From NCBI RefSeq assembly GCF_030123245.1, contig NZ_CP126101.1, positions 2,540,501 through 2,604,500 of the forward strand: a DNA stretch of 64,000 nucleotides, written 5' to 3'. Origin of the DNA: Lysinibacillus pakistanensis (GTDB lineage Bacteria; Bacillota; Bacilli; Bacillales_A; Planococcaceae). Under the pieces are notes generated by a model. The model was not told the DNA's origin. It worked only from the letters and a program-made list of their open reading frames with translations, and searched no databases. This document shows, piece after piece, positions 45,437 through 54,326 of this stretch (its first letter is position 1; each line of letters opens with the position of its first letter). A program made the position numbers and the translations under genes.

Positions 45437-46057
45437 CTATCTACTTTGAGTCTGCAGAGCTAATTTAACACCTAAACCTATATAGACGAAACCGACTGCC
45501 TTTTCAATCCAACGTGACCCATTGTTAGTGGTTTTGGTAAAGATTTTTTCACCTATGAAGCTTGTCACAATAGCTAATAAAATAGTATACAAGGCGCTCA
45601 TTACTACAAACGTAATCCCTAAAATTAGAAGCTGAACAGTAATGGATTGTCCATTGTGCTGTACAAATTGAGGTAAAAAGGCTAAGAAAAATAGTGCCGT
45701 TTTAGGGTTTAATATTTCTGCTAAAAAACCTTGGCGGAACGAAGTACTTGCTGGACTCTGTTCAACAGTTGGTTGTTCTATTTTTTGAGGTTTTGTTAGG
45801 AGCATTTGAATTCCTAAATAAACAAGATAAGCTACACCAATATACTTCACTACTTCAAAAGCAGTAGCAGATTTCATTAAAATAGCTGAAAGACCTAATA
45901 CAGCGGCTAATGTATGGACTAAATCGCCCAAGCCAATACCTAATGCTGTGAAAACACCGTTCTTTTTACCACTTTTCAATGTTTGTGTAATGGTTATTAT
46001 CACAGCAGGGCCAGGAATTAAAAATAACAGAAGTACTATTGCGATAAACGATAACAT
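45437..46057 (-). CDS. LysE/RhtB-family amino-acid exporter
   Basis: A 206-residue membrane protein with about six helices. The N-terminal signature LLLFLIPGPAVIITITQTLK and GIGLGDLVHTLAAVLGLSAI, then the LNPKTALFFLAFLPQFV segment, are typical of LysE translocators. It would export amino acids or related metabolites; substrate unknown. Single gene with its own terminator. Confidence 0.92.
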   Translation of the reverse strand: MLSFIAIVLLLFLIPGPAVIITITQTLKSGKKNGVFTALGIGLGDLVHTLAAVLGLSAILMKSATAFEVVKYIGVAYLVYLGIQMLLTKPQKIEQPTVEQSPASTSFRQGFLAEILNPKTALFFLAFLPQFVQHNGQSITVQLLILGITFVVMSALYTILLAIVTSFIGEKIFTKTTNNGSRWIEKAVGFVYIGLGVKLALQTQSR

Positions 46058-46332
46058 GTTTGACCATCCTATTCTAATAAAGTGAATCGTTTATGAGGGT
46101 TTTCTTAATTCCTCGATGATTATGTGTAATTAACTTAATATTCAACCATAAGATTGGGCTAATAAGTGCAAAAATTATTATATTCTATCTAATCTATTAT
46201 TGTCGATAATGAAATACTAAAAAAATAGTTATAGAATAGTTTGAAAAATACGAAATCATGACTTGGCGTTAAAAAGATAGCAATTCTTATTGTTGTGTAC
46301 AAAACACTTAAAATAAATAAGGGAGGCTTGTT

Positions 46333-46539
46333 ATGCCTATTATTACAATTAAACTAGCAAAAGGAAGAACAAGAGAACAAAAACAACAGTTTGTTGAAAT
46401 GGTGACGCAAGAGGCAGTAAAAACGTTAAATGTTAAAGAAGAATGGGTAACCGTTATATTTGAGGAATATGAACGTGACAATTGGGCAACTAGTGGACAG
46501 CTACATTCCATTAAATTAGGAGATGGTTTTGGTCAATAA
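46333..46539 (+). CDS. 4-oxalocrotonate tautomerase-family enzyme
   Basis: A 68-residue protein whose Met is followed by the catalytic Pro (MPIITIKLAKGRTREQKQQF). The family strand VKEEWVTVIFEEY and the length fit the tautomerase fold, which works with the N-terminal proline as base after Met removal. Substrate unknown. GGGAGGCTTGTT precedes the ATG. Single gene. Confidence 0.88.
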   Translation: MPIITIKLAKGRTREQKQQFVEMVTQEAVKTLNVKEEWVTVIFEEYERDNWATSGQLHSIKLGDGFGQ

Positions 46540-46627
46540 TCGGGAGCAAAAATAGAATTTAAAAAATAGTACCAACTATTAATAATTAGTGATAGAATTA
46601 GATGATAATTTAGTTGGAGGTGTTAAT

Positions 46628-47053
46628 ATGCTGGACATTCAGCAAATACAAGCAGCTATTAGACATCGTTATCCATTTCTTTTAGTGGATCGTGTATTGG
46701 AGTTAGAAGAAGGTAAAAAAGCAGTAGCAATTAAGAATGTTACGATAAATGAAGAATTTTTTAATGGGCATTTTCCTAATTATCCTGTAATGCCAGGAGT
46801 GCTAATTGTGGAAGCATTAGCACAAGTTAGTGCCATTATCATGCTTACAAAGGAAGGAAATGAAGGGAGACTCGGATTACTTGCTGGTATTGATCAATGT
46901 CGTTTCAAGAAACAAGTAAAACCGGGTGACCAGCTTCATCTTGAGGTAGAAATTACACGCTTAAAAGGAGCTATTGGAAAAGGCCGTGGAATAGCTACTG
47001 TTGATGGAGAGTTAGTGTGTGAAACAGAGCTTATTTTTGCCTTTGGCAGCTAA
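46628..47053 (+). CDS. fabZ: 3-hydroxyacyl-ACP dehydratase FabZ
   Basis: A 141-residue hot-dog-fold dehydratase that removes water from 3-hydroxyacyl-ACP in fatty-acid elongation. The motif [20 protein letters not shown] carries the catalytic His and Glu, and [13 protein letters not shown] is the usual start. I placed the start at the ATG at 46628 after TGGAGGTGTTAAT, not at the earlier in-frame start at 46589. It is a single gene with its own terminator, outside any fab cluster. Confidence 0.95.
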   Translation: MLDIQQIQAAIRHRYPFLLVDRVLELEEGKKAVAIKNVTINEEFFNGHFPNYPVMPGVLIVEALAQVSAIIMLTKEGNEGRLGLLAGIDQCRFKKQVKPGDQLHLEVEITRLKGAIGKGRGIATVDGELVCETELIFAFGS

Positions 47054-47075
47054 TGAAAAAAACAAAATCCATTTG

Positions 47076-47109
47076 AAACCGCTTCGTCTATTTAGAGAAG
47101 TGGTTTTTT
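47076..47109 (+). terminator. Terminator after fabZ
   Basis: A 10-bp stem AAACCGCTTC/GAAGTGGTTT (one G-U pair) followed by a T-tract. Confidence 0.88.
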
Positions 47110-47229
47110 GTTGTGTAAATTCTTTAGAATTTCTTAAATCTCAGGCTTTACATAGCAGGTTGACTACCAGAATGGTATTATGATTGTTACATTAGAAGCA
47201 ATGTTCGCAACTTTAAGGGGGAGATAAAA

Positions 47230-47925
47230 ATAACAATTAATATTCTTGTCGTAGATGACGAAAAGGAAATTGCCGACTTAATAGAGCTTTATTTAAAAAA
47301 TGAAGGCTTTAATGTCTTTACATTTTATGATGCCAAGGAGGCACTAACTTGTATTCAGACAAAAAAATTAGATTTCGCTATTCTAGATGTGATGATGCCT
47401 GACATAGACGGCTTTGAAATTTGCAGAAGAATTAGAGAATATTATCATTTTCCAGTGATTATGCTAACAGCCAAGGATGAGGAAATTGATAAAATAACAG
47501 GTCTAACTTTAGGGGCTGATGATTATATCACGAAGCCATTTCGACCATTGGAGCTTATAGCTCGAGTGAAGGCTCAAATCAGGAGATTTACAAGGTACAA
47601 TCAGCAGGAAGCTTCGCAGAATGATATGATTATTGATTTTTCTGGACTTATATTAGATCAAAACACTCGGAAATGTATGCTGCATGAAAAACAATTGTCA
47701 CTTACACCTACAGAATTTTCAATCCTGTGGTTTTTATGTATCAATAGGGGACGTATCGTTTCTTCCGAGGAACTATTTCAAAAAGTCTGGGGAGAAAAAT
47801 ATTTTAGCAGTAATAATACAGTAATGGTCCATATCAGACATTTACGAGAAAAAATGAATGATTCTGCAGAAAACCCAAAATTTATAAAAACTGTTTGGGG
47901 AGTGGGGTACACCATTGAAAAATGA
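47230..47925 (+). CDS. VanR-like OmpR-family response regulator (non-ATG start)
   Basis: A 231-residue regulator. The receiver begins INILVVDDEKEIADLIELYL, with Asp in FAILDVMMPDIDG and Lys in DYITKPFRP; the winged helix ends KTVWGVGYTIEK. The first ATG of the frame (47389) lies inside the receiver after its phospho-acceptor Asp, so translation must start earlier. GGGGGAG at 47215-47221 sits eight bases before an ATA (47230), with ATT two codons later. The start codon is thus ATA or ATT, or an ATG lost by mutation. It overlaps the kinase gene by 11 bases. Confidence 0.88.
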   Translation: MTINILVVDDEKEIADLIELYLKNEGFNVFTFYDAKEALTCIQTKKLDFAILDVMMPDIDGFEICRRIREYYHFPVIMLTAKDEEIDKITGLTLGADDYITKPFRPLELIARVKAQIRRFTRYNQQEASQNDMIIDFSGLILDQNTRKCMLHEKQLSLTPTEFSILWFLCINRGRIVSSEELFQKVWGEKYFSSNNTVMVHIRHLREKMNDSAENPKFIKTVWGVGYTIEK

Positions 47926-49042
47926 TTTTGGAAAACTAAAAAGGAAAATAATGCTTCAAATACTTCTAATCCTTGTCCTCGCATTAATTAGTGGGTATTG
48001 GATTAGCTCTCTATTGATTGATGGTGTTTTACAGGCTCCATTCGCCGATGCGTTTATTCATTTTTGTGAAAATGTACTTCAACTTGATTTTTATGCTGCT
48101 CAGAAAGCCTATTCGATTATATTTCAGCAGAATAAGCAACTTTGGTTAGCAACTGGATTAATACTTCTATTATTAGTGATCTTTTATTTTGCTCTTTCAC
48201 GCTTTACAAAGTATTTTCATCATATTGCTTTAGGTGTCAACAGCCTTTTAGAGGAATCTGATAAAGATATTCAACTGCCAGTTGAGCTTGAATTTATGGA
48301 AAAGAAATTAAATGTTGTGAAAAATACATTAGAAAAACGTGCAAAGGATGCACAAGAGGCTGAACAACGAAAAAACGACCTTGTTGTATATTTGGCACAT
48401 GATATTAAGACACCACTAACATCCATTATGGGATACCTAAGCTTGCTGGATGAGGCAAAGGATATGCCATTAGAGCAAAAAGAAAAATATGTAAAGGTTA
48501 CATTAGATAAATCCTACAGGCTAGAACAATTGATTAATGAGTTTTTTGAAATTACGAGATTTAATTTACAATCCATTATATTAGATAAAGAAGCCATTAA
48601 TTTAAATTACATGTTAATGCAATTGGCAGATGAATTTTATCCATTATTGGCACCTAAAGGGCAGCAAGCAATTGTAAATGTGGAGGAAGATATAAAGGTT
48701 TTTGCTGACGCCAATAAATTAGCTAGGGTGTTTAATAATATTTTTAAAAATGCGATAGCATATAGCGATGAGAACAGCATTATTAACATTCATGCAGAAA
48801 AACAAAATGACCAGATTCATATTTCATTTACAAATAAGGGAAAGGTCATTCCCCCTCAAAAATTAACCATGATTTTCGAAAAGTTTTATCGTTTAGACTC
48901 GTCAAGGTCTACACAAACGGGTGGAGCGGGTTTGGGACTTGCTATTGCCAATGAGATTGTACAAGCACACGGAGGAACGATATCTGCAATTAGCACAGAT
49001 GAAAAAACAGTGTTTACTGTTAGCTTACCATCACTTTCTTAA
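47915..49042 (+). CDS. VanS-like sensor histidine kinase
   Basis: A 375-residue kinase. Two membrane helices (about 10-30 and 75-95) surround a short extracellular loop. The HisKA has VYLAHDIKTPLTSIMGYLSL (His about residue 162), and the ATPase boxes are NNIFKNAIAYSD and GGAGLGLAIA. It starts at a TTG at 47915 inside the regulator gene. Sequence style (DLVVYLAHDIKTPLTS) is close to VanS/VanS-like kinases. A D,D-carboxypeptidase gene follows by about 250 bases. No vanHAX genes are present in the window. Confidence 0.9.
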   Translation: MKNDFGKLKRKIMLQILLILVLALISGYWISSLLIDGVLQAPFADAFIHFCENVLQLDFYAAQKAYSIIFQQNKQLWLATGLILLLLVIFYFALSRFTKYFHHIALGVNSLLEESDKDIQLPVELEFMEKKLNVVKNTLEKRAKDAQEAEQRKNDLVVYLAHDIKTPLTSIMGYLSLLDEAKDMPLEQKEKYVKVTLDKSYRLEQLINEFFEITRFNLQSIILDKEAINLNYMLMQLADEFYPLLAPKGQQAIVNVEEDIKVFADANKLARVFNNIFKNAIAYSDENSIINIHAEKQNDQIHISFTNKGKVIPPQKLTMIFEKFYRLDSSRSTQTGGAGLGLAIANEIVQAHGGTISAISTDEKTVFTVSLPSLS

Positions 49043-49288
49043 GAAACCTTAAGAATTCTATAATAGATTATTAAAAAAGAGCTCCTTCTTTTATGTTTCA
49101 ATAAAACTATAGTCAGTGAGGTAATTTCCTCAACCTCACTAGATTGAGGAACATACACAAAAAAATCCTCACTTCCTGTGAAAGTACTTGTGTGAGCGAG
49201 ATAACCTGTTAATCTTCCAGCTATAATTTGACAACTTGCAATAGGAATTTAATTGGGAAACAGGTATAAAAAGAAGGAGTTGTTTTTG

Positions 49289-50212
49289 TTGAAAAGAAAG
49301 GGATTCTTTAGCGTATTTCTTATACTATTACTAGTGTTTATTTATTTTGTGGTTGTCAAAGATAATCCACTTCAGCCAAACCTTGATCCATTTAAATCAC
49401 CTCAGCTAGAGATGCCACAGAAAAGTGATGATATGTTTAATTTAGATTTATATAGCTCCAATGCCATATTAGTGAGCTTAGAGGATCATACTATTTTATT
49501 GGATAAAAATAGTGAGGAAATCATATATCCAGCTTCTTTAACGAAGTTGATGACTGTCCTTGTCGCACTTGAAAATATACCCGATTTAAAGGAAAAGATT
49601 ATTCTTAAAAACCGTATTTTCACAAAATTATATGAAGAAAATGCTTCTATGGCAGGTTTTCTCCCTAATGAGGAAGTAACTGCAGAGGATTTGCTTTATG
49701 GTGCGATGCTGCCATCAGGAGCAGAAGCATCTATTGGCTTAGCTGAATCTATTGCTGGTTCAGAAAGTGGGTTTGTCCAGCTAATGAATGAAAAGGCTCA
49801 ACAGCTTGGAATGACAAATAGTCACTTTATGAATGCTACTGGGCTACATCACCCAGACCATTATACAACGGTGAAAGATCTTTCAATTCTCTTACAGTCT
49901 GCTCTCACAAATCCAATATTTAGGGAAATTTATACAGCTGAAAGATATTCGATAAAATCAACGAATCGCCATCCAGAGGGGATTACGTTAACAAGCAGGC
50001 TGTTTAATTTTTTAAACACCAATGAGGTAACGAAAGGTGCGATTATTGGGGGAAAAACAGGTTATACAGAGCAAGCTGGCCTGTGCCTTGCAAGTCTAGC
50101 ATCCATCAATGGGGAAGAATACTTACTCGTAACGGTTGGTGCAGAAGGTGATCCACGTTCAGAGCAGTTCAATATTACAGACGCATTAGCTGTTTATCAG
50201 AAATTATATTAA
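49289..50212 (+). CDS. S11-family D-alanyl-D-alanine carboxypeptidase
   Basis: A 307-residue membrane-anchored peptidase (N-terminal helix KRKGFFSVFLILLLVFIYFV). The active-site SxxK is PASLTKLMTVL and the KTG box GGKTGYT; the middle motif reads LPSGAEASIGLA, so the usual SxN Asn is Ala here. It removes the terminal D-Ala from wall pentapeptide, which also lowers glycopeptide binding. The start is a TTG at 49289, nine bases after AGGAG. It follows the VanRS-like pair, so the three may form a wall-stress unit (inferred). Confidence 0.9.
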   Translation: MKRKGFFSVFLILLLVFIYFVVVKDNPLQPNLDPFKSPQLEMPQKSDDMFNLDLYSSNAILVSLEDHTILLDKNSEEIIYPASLTKLMTVLVALENIPDLKEKIILKNRIFTKLYEENASMAGFLPNEEVTAEDLLYGAMLPSGAEASIGLAESIAGSESGFVQLMNEKAQQLGMTNSHFMNATGLHHPDHYTTVKDLSILLQSALTNPIFREIYTAERYSIKSTNRHPEGITLTSRLFNFLNTNEVTKGAIIGGKTGYTEQAGLCLASLASINGEEYLLVTVGAEGDPRSEQFNITDALAVYQKLY

Positions 50213-50420
50213 ACATAAATCGAACCAGGTACTTAGGTAGTCCTGGTTTTAATTGAATTTATGCAAAATATAAGCGGTATTTTGTCGAAAATAGCATACA
50301 ATGCACAATCCCTCATATAATTTAAGTGTCTGAACATTTGAGAGAACTATTGATCTGACTATAAATAATCTCTATTCGATTATTAAAACAGGTAGAACAC
50401 GATGAGAGGATGAGGGGGTT

Positions 50421-50897
50421 TTGAAGCATCCCAGCACGAATATATTAGAAAATAAAGAAGAATTATTTGTACCTGAGAAAGCTTTAAATAAAGATTTTTG
50501 CGATCAATTAGTGACTAAAATTCATAAAAATATACTGAATGAGAATATTTCGAATGATGTCTATATGTCTTATTTTGTGATTTTCGACCAGAAATATGAG
50601 CTTAAAGAAATTCGATATTTATTAGATCTGTTAAAAGTACAAGCAGATGAAATTATTCGATCTAAGCCCATCTATATTACATTAAGTGGTGTGATGTTAT
50701 CGTTATTCGCCATTATTGCCTGTGCTATTAATGTAAAGCTAATGGTTGGTATTTCTTTATTTCAAATAGTTGCCCTAACAATTTTAAGCTTTAATGTAGC
50801 TATATTATTTATTTCATTTAAAATTGAAAAAGAATACAAAAAAATTTATGCGGTCATAAAATTAATTGAATATTACTTAAGCTTTTATAAAAAATAA
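50421..50897 (+). CDS. Unknown two-helix membrane protein
   Basis: A 158-residue protein with a cytoplasmic-type N-terminal half (residues 1-85), two adjacent membrane helices (about 88-108 and 114-133) and a basic, Tyr-rich tail. It starts at a TTG at 50421 after GAGGATGAGGGGG. No family recognised. Confidence 0.65.
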   Translation: MKHPSTNILENKEELFVPEKALNKDFCDQLVTKIHKNILNENISNDVYMSYFVIFDQKYELKEIRYLLDLLKVQADEIIRSKPIYITLSGVMLSLFAIIACAINVKLMVGISLFQIVALTILSFNVAILFISFKIEKEYKKIYAVIKLIEYYLSFYKK

Positions 50898-51118
50898 ATT
50901 ATACAGCCGACACCAACCATTCCAGAAAATGAAGCAAAGGATAGATAATATTTACCGCTTTATGAACTCTCCAAAAAAAACATAGTTCCCCGCTTTCTTC
51001 AAAAATAATCATGTAAAGCCGCTTGATTTATACGGAACAAAATGATAAAAATTAAGCATTTATTTTAAAAAACCTCAAATAATAAGGTACGAAAAATTTT
51101 ATTTGAGGAAGTGAAAAT

Positions 51119-51841
51119 TTGAAAAAATTTTTCCAAATGGTATTACCGATTTGTCTGTTAATGATGTCCTTTGATGTCAAAGCTAGTACCTATGAAAATA
51201 AAGGAAGAAAGTATTACGAAGAAGCAGGTCAAATTGTATGGGAAATTAAAACGGATGAAAAAATTGTAGCCCTTACTTTTGATGACGGACCACACCGGAA
51301 GTACACCACTCAGATTTTGGATATTTTAGAAAAATATAATGCAAAAGCCACTTTTTTTATAGTTGGTCAAAATGCAGAAAAAAATCCTGAAGTTATTTCA
51401 AGAATGTATAATGAAGGTCATGAGCTTGCCAATCATACTTTCACACATCCGTTAAGGACTAATGTTCCAAACCTGCTAAAGGAAATTAAGCAAACAGATG
51501 AAACTATACAAAAAATTACAGGTTTTACTCCTACTTTATTTAGGCCTGTAGAGGGTCAATATTCAGATGCCATGATAGAAGCGATATCCAAAGAAGGCTA
51601 TAAGGTTGTAATGTGGTCTTGGCATTTAGATACATTAGACTGGAAAAGTCCAGGTACGAACCGAATTGTTAATACTGTTTTAAAAGGAGTAAAGGAAGGT
51701 AATATTGTCCTGTTTCATGATGGAGGCGGTAATCGTAAGCAAACTGTAGAGGCGATGGAAAGTATTTTGGCAGAGCTAGAAAAACAGGGCTATCGATTCG
51801 TCACGGTTTCCGAATTACTTGATGTGCAGCAGACAAAGTAA
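51119..51841 (+). CDS. Polysaccharide deacetylase (NodB domain)
   Basis: A 240-residue secreted enzyme. After a signal peptide (about 22 residues, cleaved near VKA), the NodB domain shows ALTFDDGPH, the HxxxH metal motif in GHELANHTFTHP, the RPVEGQYSDAMIEAI segment and LFHDGGGNRKQTVEAM. It removes N-acetyl groups from wall glycans or chitin-like polymers. It starts at a TTG at 51119 after TGAGGAAG. Related to PdaA/YlxY-type enzymes. Confidence 0.92.
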   Translation: MKKFFQMVLPICLLMMSFDVKASTYENKGRKYYEEAGQIVWEIKTDEKIVALTFDDGPHRKYTTQILDILEKYNAKATFFIVGQNAEKNPEVISRMYNEGHELANHTFTHPLRTNVPNLLKEIKQTDETIQKITGFTPTLFRPVEGQYSDAMIEAISKEGYKVVMWSWHLDTLDWKSPGTNRIVNTVLKGVKEGNIVLFHDGGGNRKQTVEAMESILAELEKQGYRFVTVSELLDVQQTK

Positions 51842-51907
51842 TTCAGAGGGGATCCTTCCTTTCATCTTAAAGATCTTTTAATATGCTTTAATTCAGAAAT
51901 TAAATAA

Positions 51908-52027
51908 TCAATTTGCTTTTGCATTTTCAGCTTGCTTTGCCTGATTATTATTGTTTTGGGAGCTATCATTGTTGCTTTTTTGTAACGCCTGTAATGCAAG
52001 ACCAGCGGCAATTGTTTGAATACCATC
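51908..52027 (-). pseudogene. Remnant of a small Ala/Gln/Asn-rich protein
   Basis: Minus-strand codons read DGIQTIAAGLALQALQKSNN, then an Asn/Gln-rich tail and a stop, opening after a TAG at 52028-52030 with no start codon. The biased composition suggests the tail of a small spore- or coat-type protein whose start is lost. The rest of 51842-52318 shows no gene. Confidence 0.35.
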
Positions 52028-52318
52028 CTAATGTCGATATGGCTGTGCTAATATAGGCAAGCTTTGTAGCATAAATTTTCAAATAGTCAGTCGATTGTGA
52101 TTCGAATTATTTGTATGCCTCTTTTAAGCAAATCTTGTTAGATGGTCACTACTTTCATCATATACGTACCACATCAAAAAAGGGAATCGAACCAAATTAA
52201 AATCTGTACCTCACCTCCAACTATTTCATAGTGGAGGTGTTTTTATGTGGAATTTCTTTACTTCCAAGTGTTTAGAAAAGGTATAATTACCATTAATAAA
52301 ATAAGGGGGATTAGATGA

Positions 52319-53080
52319 GTGACTAAGCTTGAATTCATTGAATTAAATCATGAGCTTTTAGAAGGTATGGGAAGCTATTGTCTTAGAAGTAAAAAGAATT
52401 CGAAGGGCTATAGACAAAAGAACAAATGGCTTCAAAACAGCTTTGACGAAGGCTTGAAGTATGTTCAGATTTTTAAAAATAATAAGCAAGTTGGCTTTAT
52501 TGAATATACAGCAGCAGAATATTCTTCAAGAGTTGTCTATGCGAAGGGTTTTTTAGTTATTCATTGCTTGTGGGTTAGTGAAATTGGACAAGGCTATGGC
52601 ACCCAACTTATTCAAAAGTGTTTGACAGATGCAAAGAGGCTAGCTAAAAAAGGTGTAGTGGTTGTGACAAATTCGACGACATCGTGGACGCCAAGTAAAG
52701 AGATTTTTTTAAAAAATAACTTTCAATGTATTGATAAAGCTCCATATGGTTTCGAATTACTTGTCTATTCATTTAATGAAGAATTTGAACAACCTTATTT
52801 TCCAACTGATTGGGACGAGAGAATAAATAGATATAATCAGTTGACGATTTTGCGTTCCTTCCAATGTCCATATGTTGAAGTTGCCACAGAAAATATCGTT
52901 TCGGGGGCAATGCAATTGGATTTACCTGTGGAAGTGATTGATTTAAGCGGTAGAGAGCAGATAATGACATTATCGCCAACGCCTTATGGTATTTTTTCTG
53001 TCATTTATAAGGGGCAGCTAGTTACATTTCACAGACTAACTGTTCATTCTGTAGTCAAAAAATTAAAAGAGCTTAGATAA
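52319..53080 (+). CDS. GNAT acetyltransferase with C-terminal YoaP-like domain
   Basis: A 253-residue two-domain protein. The N-terminal GNAT domain (1-150) has LWVSEIGQGYGTQLIQKCLT as its CoA loop and FLKNNFQCIDKAPYGFELLV at its end. The C-terminal part (165-253; QLTILRSFQCPYVEVATENI, then LSPTPYGIFSVIYKGQLVTF) fits the YoaP-like domain. It starts at a GTG at 52319, nine bases after AAGGGGGA. Substrate unknown. Confidence 0.85.
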   Translation: MTKLEFIELNHELLEGMGSYCLRSKKNSKGYRQKNKWLQNSFDEGLKYVQIFKNNKQVGFIEYTAAEYSSRVVYAKGFLVIHCLWVSEIGQGYGTQLIQKCLTDAKRLAKKGVVVVTNSTTSWTPSKEIFLKNNFQCIDKAPYGFELLVYSFNEEFEQPYFPTDWDERINRYNQLTILRSFQCPYVEVATENIVSGAMQLDLPVEVIDLSGREQIMTLSPTPYGIFSVIYKGQLVTFHRLTVHSVVKKLKELR

Positions 53081-53271
53081 TATATTTGGGAGTATTTGCT
53101 ATAGTTATTAATGCTTATAAAAACACAATACAAGTAACTAAAGGTGCATACTATAGCTTTAAATCGTCATTTATTAAGTATCTATCTCTATAAGCAACTG
53201 TAATTATGATAGATGACGATAATGATAGGATGCTGTAACGACACCTAATAAAATGAAGGGAGGGTAAATCT

Positions 53272-54006
53272 TTGGTAACCATACGCCGAAAATTAGTGCC
53301 AATTTCACTAGCGTTGACAATGACAAATGGCAAAAATAATTTTAAAAAATATATTGTTGTTCATGAAACCGATAATACGAACATTGGAGCTGATGCTGAT
53401 GCACATGCACGCCTACAAATAAACGATAATAGTAGGCAAGCTAGTTGGCATTGGCAAGTTGATGATCAAGAGGCTGTTCAATCATTTGAACATTTTTGGG
53501 AATGTTGGGGTGCAGGAACGTATATTGGTAATCATCAAGGAATCCAAGTAGAAATATGTGTAAATAGTGATGGCGATTATGTAAAAGCTGTGCAAAATGC
53601 TGCTACCCTTATCGCAAAAATTATAAAAGATGAAAATATAGCTATTGAAAATATTGTGCAGCATCATTATTTTAGCGGGAAAAATTGTCCACGGAATATG
53701 CGGGCTGGAAAAGTACCTTGGTCTCAATTTATAGAGATGATTAAAAAAGCTAGTAATACACAAAATCCACCTGTTGAAACCTTAAAATACCGCATTTTAA
53801 CAGGAACCTATAATACGTTTCAGGCAGCAGAAAGTGCAGCAAAGGTCATGAAATTCACTTTTGGCTGGCTTGTCTACATTGAGCAGGATGGTCCAAAGTA
53901 TCGTATTAAAACGGGAACTTTTACAGGAATGATTGCAGTAAAAAATGCAGAAAATAAAATAAAAAAGGCAAAATTGGCGCAAGTTACGTATATAAAAGAT
54001 GCCTAA
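53272..54006 (+). CDS. N-acetylmuramoyl-L-alanine amidase with SPOR domain
   Basis: A 244-residue wall hydrolase. The Amidase_2 (T7-lysozyme-like) domain fills residues 1-160: IVVHETDNTN (zinc His), SWHWQVDD and QHHYFSGKNCPRN with the second zinc His and Cys. A SPOR-type tail (170-244) has two strands-and-helix units, YRILTGTYNTFQAAESAAKV and YRIKTGTFTGMIAVKNAENK, which bind denuded glycan. There is no signal peptide, as in CwlA/XlyB-like enzymes. It starts at a TTG at 53272 after GGGAGGGTAAATC. Confidence 0.92.
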   Translation: MVTIRRKLVPISLALTMTNGKNNFKKYIVVHETDNTNIGADADAHARLQINDNSRQASWHWQVDDQEAVQSFEHFWECWGAGTYIGNHQGIQVEICVNSDGDYVKAVQNAATLIAKIIKDENIAIENIVQHHYFSGKNCPRNMRAGKVPWSQFIEMIKKASNTQNPPVETLKYRILTGTYNTFQAAESAAKVMKFTFGWLVYIEQDGPKYRIKTGTFTGMIAVKNAENKIKKAKLAQVTYIKDA

Positions 54007-54326
54007 GTAAGCAAATGAATTCTAATATTCTATGTGTATATAGTTGACTGCTTCTAAGAATCGAGTAAAATAGAAAAGCAGTACCATTATATACCTTAAC
54101 TTAGCAGAGGAGAGAGGTGTCTAGGTAAAGCCTCTACGACATCTTTCTCTATATCGTAATCAGAAGAAACGTTTATACATAATTGGCAGTAGCTGAAGAT
54201 ATAGGGGAATAGTTAAGAACTGGTCACGAATTTTGACTGTCTTTTTCTTTTCGTCTTCTCTATAACCTGTTAAGATGGTAATAGTGTGACAACAAGTTAG
54301 TGTATATGAGAGTGGTGACAATCAAG
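54007..54326. other. Region ahead of ctpB with a possible hairpin
   Basis: No gene seen. GAGAGGTGTC near 54111 can pair with GACATCTTTCTC near 54139-54150, an imperfect hairpin with no T-tract. No clear promoter could be fixed. Confidence 0.3.

Noticed and set aside
47160..47181. TTGACT and TATTAT as a promoter before the VanR-like gene
   Set aside because: The two hexamers are only ten bases apart, far too close for a SigA promoter.
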